Below are positions 50,924 to 53,658 of a stretch of DNA of 53,658 bases, in pieces. Numbering within the stretch: the stretch's first letter is position 1; every line of letters begins with the position of its first letter. The DNA is taken from positions 1 to 53,658 of the forward strand of contig NZ_QFRW01000057.1 of NCBI RefSeq assembly GCF_003265355.1. The letters run 5' to 3'. The position numbers were made by a program, and so were the translations under genes. The DNA comes from Glycomyces dulcitolivorans. GTDB lineage: Bacteria; Actinomycetota; Actinomycetes; Mycobacteriales; Micromonosporaceae. The notes under the pieces are model-generated. The model saw nothing but the letters and a program-made list of their open reading frames with translations. It was not told the DNA's origin and did no database searches.

Positions 50924-52651
50924 GTGGACGCTGAAGAGATCGCCGAAGGCCGCGAGCGCTGGGAGAAGCGCTACGCCCACGCCGCCAAGCGCGACGCCGA
51001 TTTCACGACCCTCTCGGGTCTGGAGGTCGAACCCGTCTACGGTCCCCCCGAGGGAACCGAGGACCCGCGCATGGCCCGCATCGGCTGGCCCGGCGAGTTC
51101 CCCTACACCCGCGGCCTCTACCCGACCGGCTACCGTGGCCGGCAGTGGACGATCCGCCAGTTCTCCGGCTTCGGCAACGCCGAGCAGACGAACGCCCGCT
51201 ACAAGATGCTCCTGGGTGCGGGCGGCGGCGGCCTGTCCGTCGCGTTCGACATGCCCACGCTCATGGGCCGCGACTCCGACGAGCCCGCGTCGCTCGGCGA
51301 GGTCGGGCACTGCGGCGTCGCGATCGACTCGACCGCCGACATGGACCGCCTCTTCGCCGGCATCGGCCTCGGCGGCGTCACCACCTCGATGACCATCTCC
51401 GGGCCCGCCGTCCCGATCTTCTGCATGTACCTCGCCGCGGCCGAGCGCCAGGGGGTCGACCTGTCGACCCTCGACGGGACGCTCCAGACCGACATCCACA
51501 AGGAGTACATCGCGCAGAAGGAGTGGCTGTTCCCGCCCGAACCGCACCTGCGGCTCATCGGCGACCTCATGGAGTACTGCGCCGCGAACATCCCGCGCTA
51601 CAAGCCGCTCTCGGTGTCCGGCTACCACATCCGCGAGGCCGGTTCGACCGCCGCGCAGGAGCTCGCGTTCACCCTCGCCGACGGGTTCTCCTATGTGGAA
51701 CTCGGCCTGTCGCGCGGCCTCGACGTGGACGTGTTCGCGCCCGGCCTGTCGTTCTTCTTCGACGCGCACATCGACTTCTTCGAGGAGATCGCGAAGTTCC
51801 GCGCGGCCCGCCGCATCTGGGCCCGCTGGCTGCGCGACGTCTACGGCGCCAAGACCGAACGCGCCCAGTGGCTCCGCTTCCACACCCAGACCGCCGGGGT
51901 CTCCCTGACCGCGCAGCAGCCGTACAACAACGTGGTGCGCACCGCCGTCGAGGCGCTCGCGGCCGTCATGGGCGGCACGAACTCCCTGCACACCAACGCA
52001 CTCGATGAGACGCTCGCGCTCCCCACCGACCAGGCCGCCGAGATCGCCCTGCGCACCCAGGCGGTCCTGCGCGACGAGACCGGCGTGACCAACGTGGCCG
52101 ACCCGCTCGGCGGCTCCTGGTACGTCGAGGCCCTCACCGACAAGATCGAGGCCGAGGCCGAAGACCTGTTCCTCCAGATCCTCGCCCTCGGCGGCGAGGC
52201 CGGCGAGGACCCCGCGGCAGTCGCCCGAGACGCTGCCGACCGCCACGAGATCGGTCCGGTCACCTCGGGCATCCTGCGCGGCATCGAGGACGGCTGGTTC
52301 AACGCCCAGATCGCCGAGGCCGCCTTCACCTACCAGCGGCAGCTCGAAGACGGCACGAAGCACATCGTCGGCGTCACCGAGCTGACGAACACCGTCACCT
52401 CCGACCTGGAGATCCTCCGCGTCTCCGGCGACGTCGAGGCTGGCCAGAACGCGCTTCTGGCCCAGCGCCGGGCCGGGCGCGACAACGCCGCCGTCGAGCG
52501 CGCGCTCGCCGACATCGTCGCGGCCGCACGGGGAACGGCGAACCTCATCGAGCCGATCCTGGAGGCCGCCCGCGCCGAGGCGACCCTCGGCGAGATCTGC
52601 GGGGCGCTCCGCGACGAGTGGGGCGAATACCGGGAGAACGCCGCTATTTGA
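50924..52651 (+). CDS. icmA: Isobutyryl-CoA mutase large subunit
   Basis: A 575-aa adenosylcobalamin-dependent acyl-CoA mutase, catalytic TIM-barrel only, without the C-terminal B12-binding domain. FGNAEQTNARYK, GGGGLSVAFDMPT, SVSGYHIREAGS and MGGTNSLHTNALDE are family motifs. The two residues that separate isobutyryl-CoA from methylmalonyl-CoA mutases are both of the isobutyryl type: F80 in IRQFSGF (tyrosine in methylmalonyl) and Q198 in YIAQKEW (arginine in methylmalonyl). It interconverts isobutyryl- and n-butyryl-CoA. The small B12-binding partner is not in the window. Start GTG 50924 with GAGGTG upstream; TAGTCT at 50895-50900 is a possible -10. Confidence 0.93.
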   Translation: MDAEEIAEGRERWEKRYAHAAKRDADFTTLSGLEVEPVYGPPEGTEDPRMARIGWPGEFPYTRGLYPTGYRGRQWTIRQFSGFGNAEQTNARYKMLLGAGGGGLSVAFDMPTLMGRDSDEPASLGEVGHCGVAIDSTADMDRLFAGIGLGGVTTSMTISGPAVPIFCMYLAAAERQGVDLSTLDGTLQTDIHKEYIAQKEWLFPPEPHLRLIGDLMEYCAANIPRYKPLSVSGYHIREAGSTAAQELAFTLADGFSYVELGLSRGLDVDVFAPGLSFFFDAHIDFFEEIAKFRAARRIWARWLRDVYGAKTERAQWLRFHTQTAGVSLTAQQPYNNVVRTAVEALAAVMGGTNSLHTNALDETLALPTDQAAEIALRTQAVLRDETGVTNVADPLGGSWYVEALTDKIEAEAEDLFLQILALGGEAGEDPAAVARDAADRHEIGPVTSGILRGIEDGWFNAQIAEAAFTYQRQLEDGTKHIVGVTELTNTVTSDLEILRVSGDVEAGQNALLAQRRAGRDNAAVERALADIVAAARGTANLIEPILEAARAEATLGEICGALRDEWGEYRENAAI

Positions 52652-52781
52652 CCTGGTAAATGTAATATTCACACTTTTGCCATTGATCTCGGGCGGCCCC
52701 GGGCTTACGATGGGAGAGTCAATTACCCATATGGGGCAACATGCTTCAAACCGATGTCCATTGGGGCAGGAGGGCGATCGC
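52652..52781. other. A+T-rich promoter region of the sigma factor gene
   Basis: The stretch 52652-52680 (TGGTAAATGTAATATTC...) is by far the most A+T-rich in this part of the window and likely carries the promoter. An upstream-extended frame covers part of it but lacks a ribosome-binding site. No sigma-B consensus (GTTT-N14-16-GGGTAT) could be placed convincingly. Confidence 0.4.
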
Positions 52782-53585
52782 ATGGGAGACAAGAAGACCG
52801 ACAACAAACGACAAGGTTCCGACGAATACGCGCACCTGACGCCGCTGTTCCGGGAGATGGCCTCGCTCGACGAGGACGACCCCAGACGCGCGGACGTCAG
52901 GGACGAACTCGTCACCGGGCACCTCCCGCTCGCCGAGCACATCGCGCAGCGGTTCTCGGGCAAAGGGATCGCCAAGGACGATCTGGTACAGGTCGCCTCG
53001 GTGGGGCTCATCCACGCCGTCGACCGCTTCGACCCCGAGCAGGGGACGGACTTCCTGTCGTACGCGGTGCCGACCGTCATGGGCGAGGTCCGCCGCCACT
53101 TCCGCGACTACAGCTGGCCGATGCGGGTCCCCCGGCGCCTGCAAGAACTCCGGATCTCGCTGAACCGGGCCGGCGCCGAACTCTCGCAGCGGCTCGGCCG
53201 GCCCCCGACCGACGCCGAACTGGCCGAGCACCTCGGCATCACCGAAGCCGAAGTCCTGGAAGGCCACGAGGCCCGCCAGGCGTACCGCGCGGTCTCCCTC
53301 GACGAGGCCGCGTACGGCGACGACGAGGGGCCGCGCCTGGCCGAATCGGTCGGCGAGGAGGACTCCGCCCTCGGCCTGGTCGACGACCACGAGTCCCTGG
53401 TGCCGCTCATCCAGGAGCTGTCCGAGCGCGAGCAGAAGATCCTCGCGCTGCGCTACTACGGCGACATGACCCAGACGCAGATCGCCGAAGAGGTCGGCAT
53501 CTCGCAGATGCACGTCTCGCGGCTGCTGCACCGCACGCTCGACGAACTCCGCGAGGGCCTCGACCGGCCCGCCGAAGGAACATAG
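52782..53585 (+). CDS. SigB/SigF-family RNA polymerase sigma factor
   Basis: A 267-aa sigma-70 group 3 factor. Region 2 includes HLPLAEHIAQRFSGKGIAKDDLVQVASVGLIHAVDRFDPEQGTDFLSYAVPTVMGEVRRHFRDYSWPMRVPRR (about residues 47-118, shown here only as landmarks in order); region 3 contains GRPPTDAELAEHLGI; region 4 is LSEREQKILALRYYGDMTQTQIAEEVGISQMHVSRLL. These are typical of stress/sporulation sigma factors of Streptomyces (SigB, SigF, SigG). No anti-sigma gene is in the window. Start ATG 52782 with AGGAGGGC upstream. Confidence 0.94.
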   Translation: MGDKKTDNKRQGSDEYAHLTPLFREMASLDEDDPRRADVRDELVTGHLPLAEHIAQRFSGKGIAKDDLVQVASVGLIHAVDRFDPEQGTDFLSYAVPTVMGEVRRHFRDYSWPMRVPRRLQELRISLNRAGAELSQRLGRPPTDAELAEHLGITEAEVLEGHEARQAYRAVSLDEAAYGDDEGPRLAESVGEEDSALGLVDDHESLVPLIQELSEREQKILALRYYGDMTQTQIAEEVGISQMHVSRLLHRTLDELREGLDRPAEGT

Positions 53586-53607
53586 ACCGACCCGGTGCTG
53601 ACAAGGC

Positions 53608-53640
53608 GGGGGCGGCGGGTCCATCGGACCCGCCGCCCCC
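53608..53640. terminator. Terminator after the sigma factor gene, 15-bp stem
   Basis: GGGGGCGGCGGGTCC (53608-53622), ATC loop, GGACCCGCCGCCCCC (53626-53640), 23 bp after the stop codon. Confidence 0.9.
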
Positions 53641-53658
53641 ATTCACCCGGCGGGGCCT

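Overview
The window is 53.7 kb of very G+C-rich DNA. Coding sequence has strong G/C preference at third codon positions, GTG starts are frequent, and many genes lack a Shine-Dalgarno sequence but carry a TANNNT -10 box 6-7 bases before the start codon. With DivIVA/Wag31, SepF, RNase AS, PriA-type HisA, a SigB/SigF-type sigma factor, DUF3817 and a meso-DAP-type MurE, this is chromosomal DNA of a high-G+C actinobacterium. The genus cannot be fixed from sequence alone; a relative of Micromonosporales/Glycomycetales is a guess.

Layout. 0-0.9 kb: end of bioF and complete bioD. 0.9-2.24 kb: a solo TnpB element of the IS605/IS1341 group with a recognisable right end. 2.3-6.2 kb: Nudix hydrolase, P450, and divergently a flavin monooxygenase coupled to a catalytically dead alpha/beta-hydrolase homologue. 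6.2-11.1 kb: membrane protein/esterase, PlsC-type acyltransferase, Crp/Fnr regulator, RNase AS and a 6-phosphofructokinase with pyrophosphate-type residues. 11.1-13.4 kb: poorly conserved genes interleaved with a dispersed ~55-bp repeat and strong hairpins. 13.4-24.5 kb: fchA-folD, type II DAHP synthase, luciferase-like oxidoreductase, small membrane proteins, a TIGR01777 epimerase, an Rrf2 regulator facing a cupin, an acyltransferase-domain protein, an L,D-transpeptidase lipoprotein and a secreted coiled-coil/M15-like protein.

24.7-43.6 kb is the division and cell-wall cluster: marR, then murE-murF-mraY-murD-ftsW-murG-murC (mostly 4-base overlaps), an iron-regulated siderophore-interacting protein on the other strand, then ftsQ-ftsZ-yggS-sepF-yggT-divIVA, a hairpin-rich gap, a membrane protein, a DksA/TraR-like protein, lspA and an rluD-type pseudouridine synthase. 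The genes normally at the head (mraZ, rsmH, ftsL, ftsI) and murB and pgeF are not in the window. 43.9-45.7 kb holds a MinD/ParA-like ATPase and a membrane protein. 45.75-50.7 kb is hisD-hisC-hisB-(52-aa membrane peptide)-hisH-priA-ridA, without hisF. 50.9-53.6 kb has an isobutyryl-CoA mutase large subunit and an alternative sigma factor, followed by a terminator.

The most unusual signal is the dispersed repeat: five ~55-bp copies (three in tandem at 13.08-13.31 kb) that align almost without gaps and look like a regulator-controlled promoter (two CTTCAG boxes 11 bp apart, a TAGCGT-like -10 and a conserved GGGGGCC..CCCC initial segment), mostly located at gene ends. A sixth, half copy lies upstream of the mutase gene.
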